A stretch of 57,052 bases of DNA from Actinomycetes bacterium (GTDB lineage: Bacteria > Actinomycetota > Acidimicrobiia > Acidimicrobiales > RAAP-2). Where the stretch lies: the NCBI GenBank assembly GCA_021810205.1, contig JAJZJC010000007.1, positions 1 through 57,052 of the forward strand. The letters are read 5' to 3'. The notes below the pieces were generated by a model. The model saw nothing but the letters and a program-made list of their open reading frames with translations. It was not told the origin of the DNA and made no database searches. The position numbers were made by a program, and so were the translations under genes. Of this stretch, positions 16,775 through 23,923 are shown one piece after another. Within the stretch, counting starts at the first letter, position 1; every line of letters begins with the position of its first letter.

Positions 16775-17260
16775 ATGAGCGATGCGCCACTCACCCATGT
16801 CGACGACCACGGTCGCGCCCGGATGGTGGACGTCACGGGCAAGGCGGTGACGCAGCGTCGCGCCCTCGCGCGATGCATAGTGCGCACCACCGACACTGCC
16901 GCGAAGTCCCTGCTCGCCGACGAAGACGCCGTCGCGTTCGCGCGTGCGGCAGGGATGCTGGGAGCGAACAGGGCACCCGAGCTGGTACCTCTGTGCCATC
17001 CGCTCCCGCTCGACGAGGTGAGCATCCGCGTGCACGTCGGCCAAGGGTCGATCGAGATCCTGGCCGAGACCGCGGTGGTGGCCCGAACGGGCGTGGAGAT
17101 CGAGGCGCTGACCGCATGCGGCATCACCGCGCTGAACCTCGTGATGGTATTGCTCCCGCACGACCCGACAGCCCGCGTCGACACACTCGCGCTATGGGAG
17201 AAGTCGGGCGGACGTTCCGGGACATGGCGCCGTGGCGAGGTGCCGGCGAGCGAGGGATAG
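16745..17260 (+). CDS. moaC: Cyclic pyranopterin monophosphate synthase MoaC
   Basis: MoaC converts the product of MoaA (3',8-cyclo-7,8-dihydro-GTP) to cyclic pyranopterin monophosphate in molybdenum cofactor synthesis. Family sequence starts LTHVDDHGRARMVDVTGKAV and includes GANRAPELVPLCHPLPLDEV and TGVEIEALTACGITALNLVM. From the third ATG (16775) the protein has 161 residues, the usual MoaC length. From the first ATG (16745), which overlaps the fdhD stop, it has 171. The extra ten residues are two copies of MSRGD from a 15-bp tandem repeat, so three in-frame starts are available. I give the longest form, coupled to fdhD; 16775 is probably ancestral. Confidence 0.95.
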   Translation: MSRGDMSRGDMSDAPLTHVDDHGRARMVDVTGKAVTQRRALARCIVRTTDTAAKSLLADEDAVAFARAAGMLGANRAPELVPLCHPLPLDEVSIRVHVGQGSIEILAETAVVARTGVEIEALTACGITALNLVMVLLPHDPTARVDTLALWEKSGGRSGTWRRGEVPASEG

Positions 17261-17318
17261 ACGGGGGCGCTCGGCCCATTCGGCGGTTCGGCGTGAGACG
17301 GCACGAGGAGAGGCCGTG

Positions 17319-18185
17319 ATGGCGAGCAGCGGACACCCACAGGCACGAGACGGACGGCACCGTGAACGACACCAGGAGCCCCCGCCACTTCACGACGCGC
17401 TGGCGGGCGGCATCGCGGTCGCGATCGGCGGCGCGAACGTCGTGATGCAGCTTGCTCGTCTCCCGGTGGGACGCGGCGTAGCCGAGAGCCGAGTCCAGAG
17501 CGGGCGCCTGGACGAACACCCGCTCAAGCGAACGCGGACTACGTTCACCTATCTGGCTGTCGCTGCAGGTGGGACCGATGAGGAGCGGCTCGCTCTGCGA
17601 AGAGAGGTCGACCGCGCGCATCGTCATGTCAGATCCACGCCTGCCGACGACGTGCACTACGACGCCTTCGATCCCGAAGCGCAGCTCTGGGTCGCCGCGT
17701 GCCTCTATCGAGGCGTGGCGCTCGGCTACGAGCTCCTCTACGGCAACCCGGACGGGCGAACTGCGGACTCGCTGTATCACGAGTGCGCGCGTTTTGCGAC
17801 GACGTTGCAGGTTCCACCCTCGCTGTGGCCGCCCGACCGGTGCGCGTTCGAGGCCTATTGGGAGCGTGGGGTCGGCGCCATCGAGATCGACGAGATCACT
17901 TCGGAGTACCTCCGCCGCTTCGCGAGGCTCGGTTTCCTCCCCCTGCCACTGCGGCTCACCCTCGGTCCCCTCCAGCAGTTCCTCACGACCGGATTCCTCC
18001 CCGAGCCGTTTCGTCGGGAGCTCGGCCTTCCCTGGGGCGGTGGGAGGCAGTTCGCCTTCGAGCTCACGACGACGGCCGGGGCGATCGTGCTCCGCCATCT
18101 GCCCTCCCCCGTTCGGCGCTTCCCCTTCAACTACCTCCTATCGGACTTCCGACGTCGGCGAGCCGAGGGTAGACCGGTCGTCTAG
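17319..18185 (+). CDS. Oxygenase MpaB family protein (DUF2236)
   Basis: A 288-residue protein of the MpaB/Lcp-related DUF2236 family, whose characterised members are haem-containing oxygenases. Visible family features are RTRTTFTYLAVAAGGTDEER, the histidine in DRAHRHV, YDAFDPEAQLWVAACLYRGV, and the C-terminal LPSPVRRFPFNYLLSDF. The ATG at 17319 follows GAGGAGAGG at good spacing; a GTG sits three bases earlier. It is 58 bp downstream of moaC and may be in the same unit, but there is no obvious functional link to molybdenum. It converges with the ABC transporter permease gene. The substrate is unknown. Confidence 0.85.
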   Translation: MASSGHPQARDGRHRERHQEPPPLHDALAGGIAVAIGGANVVMQLARLPVGRGVAESRVQSGRLDEHPLKRTRTTFTYLAVAAGGTDEERLALRREVDRAHRHVRSTPADDVHYDAFDPEAQLWVAACLYRGVALGYELLYGNPDGRTADSLYHECARFATTLQVPPSLWPPDRCAFEAYWERGVGAIEIDEITSEYLRRFARLGFLPLPLRLTLGPLQQFLTTGFLPEPFRRELGLPWGGGRQFAFELTTTAGAIVLRHLPSPVRRFPFNYLLSDFRRRRAEGRPVV

Positions 18186-18204
18186 CAACCAATTCACCGG
18201 TGGA

Positions 18205-19152
18205 TCAGTCGCTCCGGCCGAAGGCATAGATCGCGATGCCGAGGAGAGCCGCACCGATCAGCGCGGTCAGCCCAAGCTCGACACCGATCGGCACCCTCCA
18301 CCCGTTCCACGTCACCCCTCCGGCGAACAGCGCGCGGATCTGTGGCGTGGTGCGAACGTGCTCGAACACAGCCCTTCGCATCGGATCCACGATGTAGGCA
18401 AGCGGGTCGAACTTCGTGAGCACGGCGAGCCAGGTGGGCAGCGCACGCAGCGGGAAGAGCGCGCCGGAGAGGAAGAACAGCGGAAGCACGACGAACTGCA
18501 TCACCACCTGGAAGGACTCGATCTGGGAGATCCGCGAGGCGAGCGCGGTCCCGAGCGCGGTGATGGCGACGGCCGCCAACAGCATTTCGCCGATCAGGGT
18601 GAGCATGAGCGATGGCGAGTACGGCACGTCGACAAGTCCCGCGAGGGCGAGCATGATGATCGCCTGGAGGGTCGCGACCGTGGCACCTCCTGCGCACTTG
18701 CCCACCACGAGCGCGCCGCGACGCACCGGCGCGACCAGCATCTCGCGCAGGAAGCCGAACTCACGGTCCCAGACGATGGAGACCGATGAGAAGATCGCCG
18801 TGAACAGCACGGTCATCGCCACCACGCCCGGGAACATGAACATCCGGAAATTTCCGGCGCCTGTACCGAGGCTCCGCCCCATGAGCGACCCGAGCCCGGT
18901 GCCGAGCACGAACAGGAAGAGCACGGGCTGGACGAGCGAGGTCACTATGCGCAGGCGGTTCCTGCTGAAGCGAATGAGCTCGCGCCGCCACACCATGGTG
19001 ACGGCCCGCACGTCGTCCTGCCAGCGCCCGCCCGCCACCCTGACCGCGGCCGGCGCCGCTCGGTGCCGCTCCGCGGCACGCTCCGCGCGAAGCGTGGGGG
19101 GCGCCGCTGCTGGCGCGTCGGTCACATGCGCGCCCTGTGGCACGTCGCTCAT
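18205..19152 (-). CDS. ABC-2 type permease (DrrB-like)
   Basis: A 315-residue protein with a 60-residue polar N-terminus and six hydrophobic segments, matching the ABC-2 exporter permease family. FSRNRLRIVTSLVQPVLFLF begins the membrane domain, MFMFPGVVAMTVLFTAIFSS is the second segment, and REFGFLREMLVAPVRRGALV is the conserved cytoplasmic coupling loop. LPLFFLSGALFPLRALPTWL, close to the usual family motif, precedes the last helices. It forms a transporter with the ATPase encoded immediately upstream; its ATG 19152 overlaps the ATPase stop (ATGA). Such DrrAB-type pairs export drugs, lipids or polysaccharide precursors; the cargo here is not known. Confidence 0.92.
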   Translation of the reverse strand: MSDVPQGAHVTDAPAAAPPTLRAERAAERHRAAPAAVRVAGGRWQDDVRAVTMVWRRELIRFSRNRLRIVTSLVQPVLFLFVLGTGLGSLMGRSLGTGAGNFRMFMFPGVVAMTVLFTAIFSSVSIVWDREFGFLREMLVAPVRRGALVVGKCAGGATVATLQAIIMLALAGLVDVPYSPSLMLTLIGEMLLAAVAITALGTALASRISQIESFQVVMQFVVLPLFFLSGALFPLRALPTWLAVLTKFDPLAYIVDPMRRAVFEHVRTTPQIRALFAGGVTWNGWRVPIGVELGLTALIGAALLGIAIYAFGRSD

Positions 19153-20258
19153 CGCCGCCTCGCTCGGAGCCACGGGTTCGTCGCCATCCGCTCGCTGCTC
19201 GACGCCTCGGCGTCGCGGATCGTGCGGCCGGTGTAGTTCATGAAGACGTCGTCGAGCGTCGGCCGGGCGATGCTCACCGACTTGATGGCGACACCGAGCT
19301 CTGCGAAGAGGCGGGGGACGAACGCCTCCCCTTGGGCAACGTAGAAGGCGACGGCACCCTCGCTCATGGTCGCCGAAAGCGCGAACCGGTTCGAGAGCGC
19401 GTCGATGGCGGCCGCGTCGTCGTCCGTGGAGATCTGCACCCTGTCGAGGCCGATGCCTTGCTTGAGGCGTTCGGGCGTGTCCTCGACGACGATCCTCCCC
19501 TCGTCGATGATGGCGATCCGGTCGCAGTGCTCCGCCTCGTCCATGTAGTGCGTGGTCAGGAACATCGTGATGGCCTCTCGCTGGCGCAGCTCGTCTATGT
19601 AGCCCCAGATGTGCGACCGCGTCTGGGGATCGAGCCCGACGGTGGGCTCGTCGAGGAAGAGGACGCGGGGGGAGTGCAGGAGCCCCCGAGCGATCTCGAG
19701 CCGGCGCTTCATGCCGCCCGAGAAGGTGCGGACCAGCCCGTCCCGGCGCTCGAAGAGCCCGACCATGTGGAGCACGTCGGCGATGCGCTCGGCGGTCTGG
19801 TGGCGCGGCACGCCGTAGAGCTCTGCGTGGAAGCGGAGGTTCTCCTGCGCGGTCAGGTAGTCGTCGAGCGTGGTGTCTTGGAACACGAGTCCGATGCGCT
19901 TGCGCACCTCGGCCCGTTCGGTGACGACGTCGTAGCCGGCCACTCGAGCGGCGCCCGACGTGGGCTGCAAGAGGGTGCAGAGCATGGAGATCGTGGTGGA
20001 CTTCCCGGCGCCGTTCGGCCCGAGGAACCCGAAGGTCTCCCCTTGGGGCACCTCGAAGCTCACGCCCCGCACCGCCTCGACGTCGCCGAACCGGCGCACC
20101 AGATCCCGGACCGAGATCGCTGGTTCCGCACGTGGAGAAGCGTCCACGCCAGCCTCCTCGGCGCCCACAGCTGGGGTGGGCGACTTGTTCGGGACAGCGC
20201 CCGCGGCGCGACGTGCGCAGGGCAATTGGCTCACCGCGGGAGCGTACCGCTGGCTCAC
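19149..20258 (-). CDS. ABC transporter ATP-binding protein (DrrA-like)
   Basis: A 369-residue ATPase. Walker A is GPNGAGKSTT, the Q-loop is in GLVFQDTTLDDYL, the signature is FSGGMKRRLEIARGLL, and Walker B with the D-loop is VLFLDEPTVGLDPQT. The switch His lies in TTHYMDEAEHCDRI. The C-terminal DrrA-type extension has the typical PTLDDVFMNYTGR end. The first 45 residues are variable. Two in-frame GTG-AGC starts (20258 and 20234) exist because a 24-bp segment is perfectly duplicated; no clear ribosome site precedes either. It works with the downstream permease. Confidence 0.93.
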   Translation of the reverse strand: MSQRYAPAVSQLPCARRAAGAVPNKSPTPAVGAEEAGVDASPRAEPAISVRDLVRRFGDVEAVRGVSFEVPQGETFGFLGPNGAGKSTTISMLCTLLQPTSGAARVAGYDVVTERAEVRKRIGLVFQDTTLDDYLTAQENLRFHAELYGVPRHQTAERIADVLHMVGLFERRDGLVRTFSGGMKRRLEIARGLLHSPRVLFLDEPTVGLDPQTRSHIWGYIDELRQREAITMFLTTHYMDEAEHCDRIAIIDEGRIVVEDTPERLKQGIGLDRVQISTDDDAAAIDALSNRFALSATMSEGAVAFYVAQGEAFVPRLFAELGVAIKSVSIARPTLDDVFMNYTGRTIRDAEASSSERMATNPWLRARRR

Positions 20259-20274
20259 CGCGGGAGCGTACCGC
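20227..20274 (-). repeat. 24-bp x 2 duplication of the ABC ATPase start region
   Basis: A perfect 24-bp unit occupies 20227-20250 and 20251-20274. On the minus strand each copy contains GCGGTGAGCCA, that is, the GTG start plus the next codons, so start and N-terminal residues are duplicated in frame. Confidence 0.97.
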
Positions 20275-20346
20275 CTTCTCCCCCACTGCCTCCCTCACGC
20301 TCACCGAAAGGTTCACACCTCGTTGCCCAGGCCGCGAGCACCGTAC

Positions 20347-20360
20347 TTACTCACTGGTAA
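20347..20360. promoter_or_regulatory. Possible TetR-type operator upstream of the thiolase
   Basis: TTACTCACTGGTAA is an imperfect palindrome (TTAC-N6-GTAA) 84 bp before the thiolase ATG. Short TTAC/GTAA palindromes are typical of TetR-family regulators of fatty-acid genes in actinobacteria. No regulator gene is adjacent, and the assignment rests on the palindrome alone. Confidence 0.3.
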
Positions 20361-20443
20361 CGTGCGGTGGCCGGCCCGTCCACGGGTAAGAGCGGAGCGA
20401 AACGAGGCGCTGGTGCGCCCACCGAGACGTAGAGAGGTGCCGA

Positions 20444-21649
20444 ATGCCCGAAGCCGTCATCGTCGCCACCGGCCGCACGCCCATCGGGCGGGCCAACAAG
20501 GGGTCGCTCGTCGACTGCAGGCCAGACGACCTCACGGCCCACGTCGTGAAGGCGGTGCTCGACAAGGTGCCGCAGGTGGAGCCCCACATGATCGAGGACC
20601 TGATCGTCGGCTGCGGAGAGCCGGCCGGTGAGGCAGGCTTCAACATCGCCCGGGTGGTCGCCGTCATGGCGGGCCTCGACGATGTCCCCGGGGTCACCGT
20701 GAACCGGTACTGCTCGTCGTCGCTGCAGGCGATCCGCATGGCGGCCCACGCGATCAAGGCGGGTGAAGGAGACGTCTTCGTCGCCGCGGGCGTCGAGACC
20801 GTGAGCCGGTACGTCCACGGCGTCTCAGATGCAGGGCCGCACAACCCGGCGTTCGCCGAGGCCGAGGCCCGCACGGTGGCGAGGTCCACGGCGGTCGGCG
20901 AGCCCTGGGCGCCGCACTCGGGGCTCGACGACGTCTACATCGCGATGGGCCAGACGGCGGAGAACGTCGCCGAGTACAAGAAGGTGAGCCGGGAGATCCA
21001 GGACGAGTACGCGCTCATGTCGCAGACTCGGGCGGTCGAGTCCCAGGCCAACGGCTTCTTCGAGCGCGAGATCATCCCGGTCACGACTCCCGACGGCACC
21101 GAGGTGACCAAGGACGACGGTCCCCGCCCCAACACCACCTTGGAGGGCCTGGCCCAGCTGAAGCCGGTCTTCCGAGAAGGCGGCACCGTGACCGCCGGCA
21201 ACGCCTGCCCGCTGAACGACGGCGCCGCAGCCGTCGTCGTGATGAGCGACACCCGTGCGGCCGAGCTCGGCATCACTCCCCTCGCACGCATCGTGGCGAG
21301 CGGCGTCAGCGCGCTGAACCCCGAGATCATGGGACTCGGACCGGTCGACGCCATCCGCCAGGTCCTCGGGCGGGCCTCCATGACGATCGATGACATCGAT
21401 CTCGTGGAGATCAACGAGGCGTTCGCCGCCCAGGTGGTCCCGTGCGCAGACGAGCTCGGGATCGCCTGGGCCAAGCTGAACGTCCATGGCGGCGCCATTG
21501 CCCTCGGCCACCCCTTCGGGATGACCGGCGCCCGGATCATGACCACGCTCTTGAACGGCCTCGAAGACGGTGACAAGACCGTGGGGCTCGAGTCCATGTG
21601 CGTCGGCGGCGGCCAGGGCATGGCCATGATCGTCGAGCGGCTCAGCTGA
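20444..21649 (+). CDS. Acetyl-CoA C-acyltransferase (thiolase)
   Basis: A 401-residue thiolase. The acyl-accepting Cys90 is in VNRYCSSSLQA, the catalytic His is in GGAIALGHPFGMTGAR, and the second Cys is in CVGGGQGMAM. NEAFAAQ, the conserved Asn-Glu motif, is also present. It is full length for FadA-type degradative thiolases and probably performs the last step of beta-oxidation on products of acyl-CoA dehydrogenases like that at 1138. The start at ATG 20444 follows AGAGAGGTGCCG. The gene stands alone, with a possible palindromic operator upstream. The 255 bp after its stop hold only a weak minus-strand frame. Confidence 0.95.
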   Translation: MPEAVIVATGRTPIGRANKGSLVDCRPDDLTAHVVKAVLDKVPQVEPHMIEDLIVGCGEPAGEAGFNIARVVAVMAGLDDVPGVTVNRYCSSSLQAIRMAAHAIKAGEGDVFVAAGVETVSRYVHGVSDAGPHNPAFAEAEARTVARSTAVGEPWAPHSGLDDVYIAMGQTAENVAEYKKVSREIQDEYALMSQTRAVESQANGFFEREIIPVTTPDGTEVTKDDGPRPNTTLEGLAQLKPVFREGGTVTAGNACPLNDGAAAVVVMSDTRAAELGITPLARIVASGVSALNPEIMGLGPVDAIRQVLGRASMTIDDIDLVEINEAFAAQVVPCADELGIAWAKLNVHGGAIALGHPFGMTGARIMTTLLNGLEDGDKTVGLESMCVGGGQGMAMIVERLS

Positions 21650-21681
21650 TCAGCGGCGCGGGCCGCCCGCGGACGCTCCGA

Positions 21682-21876
21682 TCACGGCTCGGGGACCCGT
21701 CGCAACAGCACGCGGTCGCGCGCTCGGCCGATGCCGGCGAAGACCATGCCCGCCGAGCCCCGCACCCGCGGTGCGGATGGCGTGTAGGGACGCGGCCGAG
21801 TCGGCCCACTCCCTCGGGTGAGGACGTTGGCGGCCGCCAGCTGGTCGAGCTCAGCGGGCGTCGTGTGATCCTCCAA
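21682..21876 (-). CDS. Possible small protein, 64 aa, unrecognised
   Basis: A 64-codon frame starting at TTG 21876, downstream of the YceH gene on the same strand. Codons end mainly in G or C as in genuine genes here, and the first residues (EDHTTPAELDQLAAANVLT) look protein-like. The later part is Arg/Pro-rich. No family is recognised. It may be a fragment or chance frame in the thiolase-yceH interval. Confidence 0.3.
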   Translation of the reverse strand: MEDHTTPAELDQLAAANVLTRGSGPTRPRPYTPSAPRVRGSAGMVFAGIGRARDRVLLRRVPEP

Positions 21877-21904
21877 TCATGGCCAGCGCCCCGACGCGCG
21901 GTGC

Positions 21905-22552
21905 TCAGCCGCCGAGGCTCTCGCGCAGCTCGAGCAGCTCGGCACGGAGCGCGTCGACCTCACGTCGCAATTCTGCGACCGCGGCCTGCAGCTCACCGAG
22001 CACCGGCGCTCGTCGAGGCATACCAGGAGCCTCCTCGGCCACCGCCGACGCGGCGTCGGTCGGCCCCTCGCTCGTGAGGAGCGACTGCCAACGCTCCTCC
22101 TTCTGCCCTGGTCGCCGTCCGAGACTGCGCACGAGCGGCGGCGTGGCGGCCGCCAGCAGTGCGAGGTCGTGCTCCACCGATTCGACGCGCGCCATGCGCT
22201 CGGTGCGTGCCCGGAGCTCCGCTGCGGTCTGGGGGCCCCGGAGCTCGAGCACCGCGAGGACGGCGAGCTGTGGCGCGTCGATCCCGAGCACCTCGTCGAG
22301 GACATGGCGGTAGCGGACGACCGAGCGGCCGTGGGAGGGCAGCACGAATCGGACGAGGTGCTGTGCCTTCAGTGACTCGAGCGCTCCTTCGACCTCACCG
22401 TCGCTCAGGATCATCACCGGATCGCGGCTCGTCGACTGATTGCACGCCGCCGTGAGGGCGTGCAACGTCAAGGGGTACGCCTGCGGCGTCAGCAGCTGCT
22501 TTTCGACGAGGGACGCCACGACGCGCCCTTCGATGACGTTCAGCCGCTCCAT
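21905..22552 (-). CDS. YceH family (DUF480) protein
   Basis: A 215-residue protein of the YceH/DUF480 family, built of two winged-helix domains. The N-terminal domain has the family pattern VEKQLLTPQAYPLTLHALT followed by ACNQSTSRDPVM. The second is around DAPQLAVLAVLELRGPQTAAE, and a C-terminal coiled-coil-like stretch (AVAELRREVDALRAELLELR) ends the protein. Function is not established; a DNA-binding role is possible from the fold. Its start overlaps the end of the PGI/PMI gene by 13 bp, so it belongs to the 3' end of the mannose operon. Confidence 0.9.
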   Translation of the reverse strand: MERLNVIEGRVVASLVEKQLLTPQAYPLTLHALTAACNQSTSRDPVMILSDGEVEGALESLKAQHLVRFVLPSHGRSVVRYRHVLDEVLGIDAPQLAVLAVLELRGPQTAAELRARTERMARVESVEHDLALLAAATPPLVRSLGRRPGQKEERWQSLLTSEGPTDAASAVAEEAPGMPRRAPVLGELQAAVAELRREVDALRAELLELRESLGG

Positions 22553-23589
22553 GGCGAGGCAAGCCGCGTCTTCAGGTCGGCGAGCACGGTCACCGGCCCC
22601 GGGTCGACACCGACGCGCTCGGCGAGGTGGAGGGAGACGAAGTCGCCGAGGAGCGCCAAGTCGAACAGGGCGAAGACGTCAGTGGTGGCGTCGCTGCGCA
22701 CGTCGATGACGTTCGTCACGACATCGCCCATCAGCCTTTCGACGAGCGAAAACCGCCGCGCCACTTTGGGATGCTCGGCGTCGTAGCGCAGTGCCACCAA
22801 CGACAGCGACTTCTGGGTGACCTCGCGTCGCTGCCCCCAACCCGCCACTTCGTTGTGACAGAGCTCGGGCTGGAGCGAATGGAATGCCGGCGTCTTCGCG
22901 TTCTCGTTGATCTGGGTCTTCCAGCGGACTGCCGCCACCCCCGTCGGACCGGGCGCCCCATGGACGAGGGGGATGGTGTCGCCGATTGCCCGCGCGAGCT
23001 GCGCCGCGGCGCTGTCGGGCTGCACCAAGAGGTCGCGGCTGCTCGCGAGGTCGTCCGCGGCGCTGCGAACCATGTCGCGCATCCCCTCGAGGAGCCCCAA
23101 CCGGTCGAGCACCACGAGGGGGGGTACGGCGAGGGCACCGAACGCCGCGCGCGGCTGCGGAATGTCGGCGGGCACAGGAACGAGCGATCCTTGGTCATCG
23201 CCAGCCGCAGCGGCCAGCGCGCCTGGCCCCGCGACGGTGATCACGCACGCACCTCGGCGACGAGCATCGGCCGCAGCCTCGATCGTCTCTTCGGTGTCGC
23301 CCGAGCACGACACAGCGAACACCATGGTGCGGCGTCCGACATGCGCGGGGAGCCGGTAGCCCTTCACGACGGACACCGGCACGGCGAGCCGAGGGTACGC
23401 CAAGGCGGCGAGAACGTCGCCGGCGAGCCCACTCCCCCCCATGCCGCAGACGACCACATTGGCGATCTCGTCACCTCGAAGGCATCGGTCGAGCTCGGCG
23501 CGCTCGGCGCGAGCGATGGCATCGGTGATCTGCTCGGGGAGCCCTGCCGTCGCGTCCCACATGCCGAGCGAGTCGGCGGGCGTGCCCAT
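22540..23589 (-). CDS. Bifunctional phosphoglucose/phosphomannose isomerase
   Basis: A 349-residue SIS-domain isomerase of the PGI/PMI family, interconverting glucose-6-P, fructose-6-P and mannose-6-P. The first SIS domain has VCGMGGSGLAGDVLAALA and VSCSGDTEETIEAA, which bind the sugar phosphate. KTQINENAKTPAFHS and LCHNEVAGWG carry the catalytic Glu and His region. With the phosphomannomutase two genes upstream it would supply mannose-6-P and then mannose-1-P. The order phosphomannomutase, Trm112-like, PGI/PMI on one strand with short gaps implies an operon, an arrangement known in actinobacteria. Confidence 0.92.
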   Translation of the reverse strand: MGTPADSLGMWDATAGLPEQITDAIARAERAELDRCLRGDEIANVVVCGMGGSGLAGDVLAALAYPRLAVPVSVVKGYRLPAHVGRRTMVFAVSCSGDTEETIEAAADARRRGACVITVAGPGALAAAAGDDQGSLVPVPADIPQPRAAFGALAVPPLVVLDRLGLLEGMRDMVRSAADDLASSRDLLVQPDSAAAQLARAIGDTIPLVHGAPGPTGVAAVRWKTQINENAKTPAFHSLQPELCHNEVAGWGQRREVTQKSLSLVALRYDAEHPKVARRFSLVERLMGDVVTNVIDVRSDATTDVFALFDLALLGDFVSLHLAERVGVDPGPVTVLADLKTRLASPWSG

Positions 23590-23604
23590 CCGCCCTTCCC
23601 CGGA

Positions 23605-23907
23605 TCAGCCCGGGTTCCCGGCGGGGCCGGCGCCCGTCTCGCCCACACCGTCGCCTGCGGTGGCAGTCCGTCCGGCCGAGCCGGTCTCTGGCACGCCACC
23701 CGCGGCGGCCTTTGCCATGAGGCGGTCGTGCTCGGCGTCGGTGACGTCGGTCGACTCGTCGACGAGGAGCACCGGGATGTCGTCGTGAACGGCATACGAC
23801 TTCTTGAGGCGAGGGTTGTAGAGCAGTTGCTCGTCCTCGAACCACAAGAGCGGCTGCTTGTCGATCGGGCATGCAAGCACCTCGATCAAGAGCGGGTCGA
23901 GCGGCAC
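23605..23907 (-). CDS. Trm112-like protein
   Basis: A 100-residue protein. The first 55 residues form the Trm112/YcaR-type domain: LLIEVLACPIDKQPLLW, then LLYNPRLKKSYAVHDDIPVL. Eukaryotic Trm112 activates methyltransferases; bacterial members are poorly characterised. The usual second Cys pair is missing (only the Cys in LACPID is present), as in many bacterial YcaR-like proteins. The tail from residue 60 is Gly/Ala-rich and probably disordered. It sits between phosphomannomutase and PGI/PMI, with 15-16 bp on either side. Confidence 0.85.
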   Translation of the reverse strand: MPLDPLLIEVLACPIDKQPLLWFEDEQLLYNPRLKKSYAVHDDIPVLLVDESTDVTDAEHDRLMAKAAAGGVPETGSAGRTATAGDGVGETGAGPAGNPG

Positions 23908-23923
23908 GCTGTTCCTCCTTCGC

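Noticed and set aside
18205-20316. A single 703-residue ABC fusion protein on the minus strand
   Set aside because: The upstream two thirds of this frame is out of register with the ATPase, which is encoded in another frame at 19149-20258; the permease starts at 19152.
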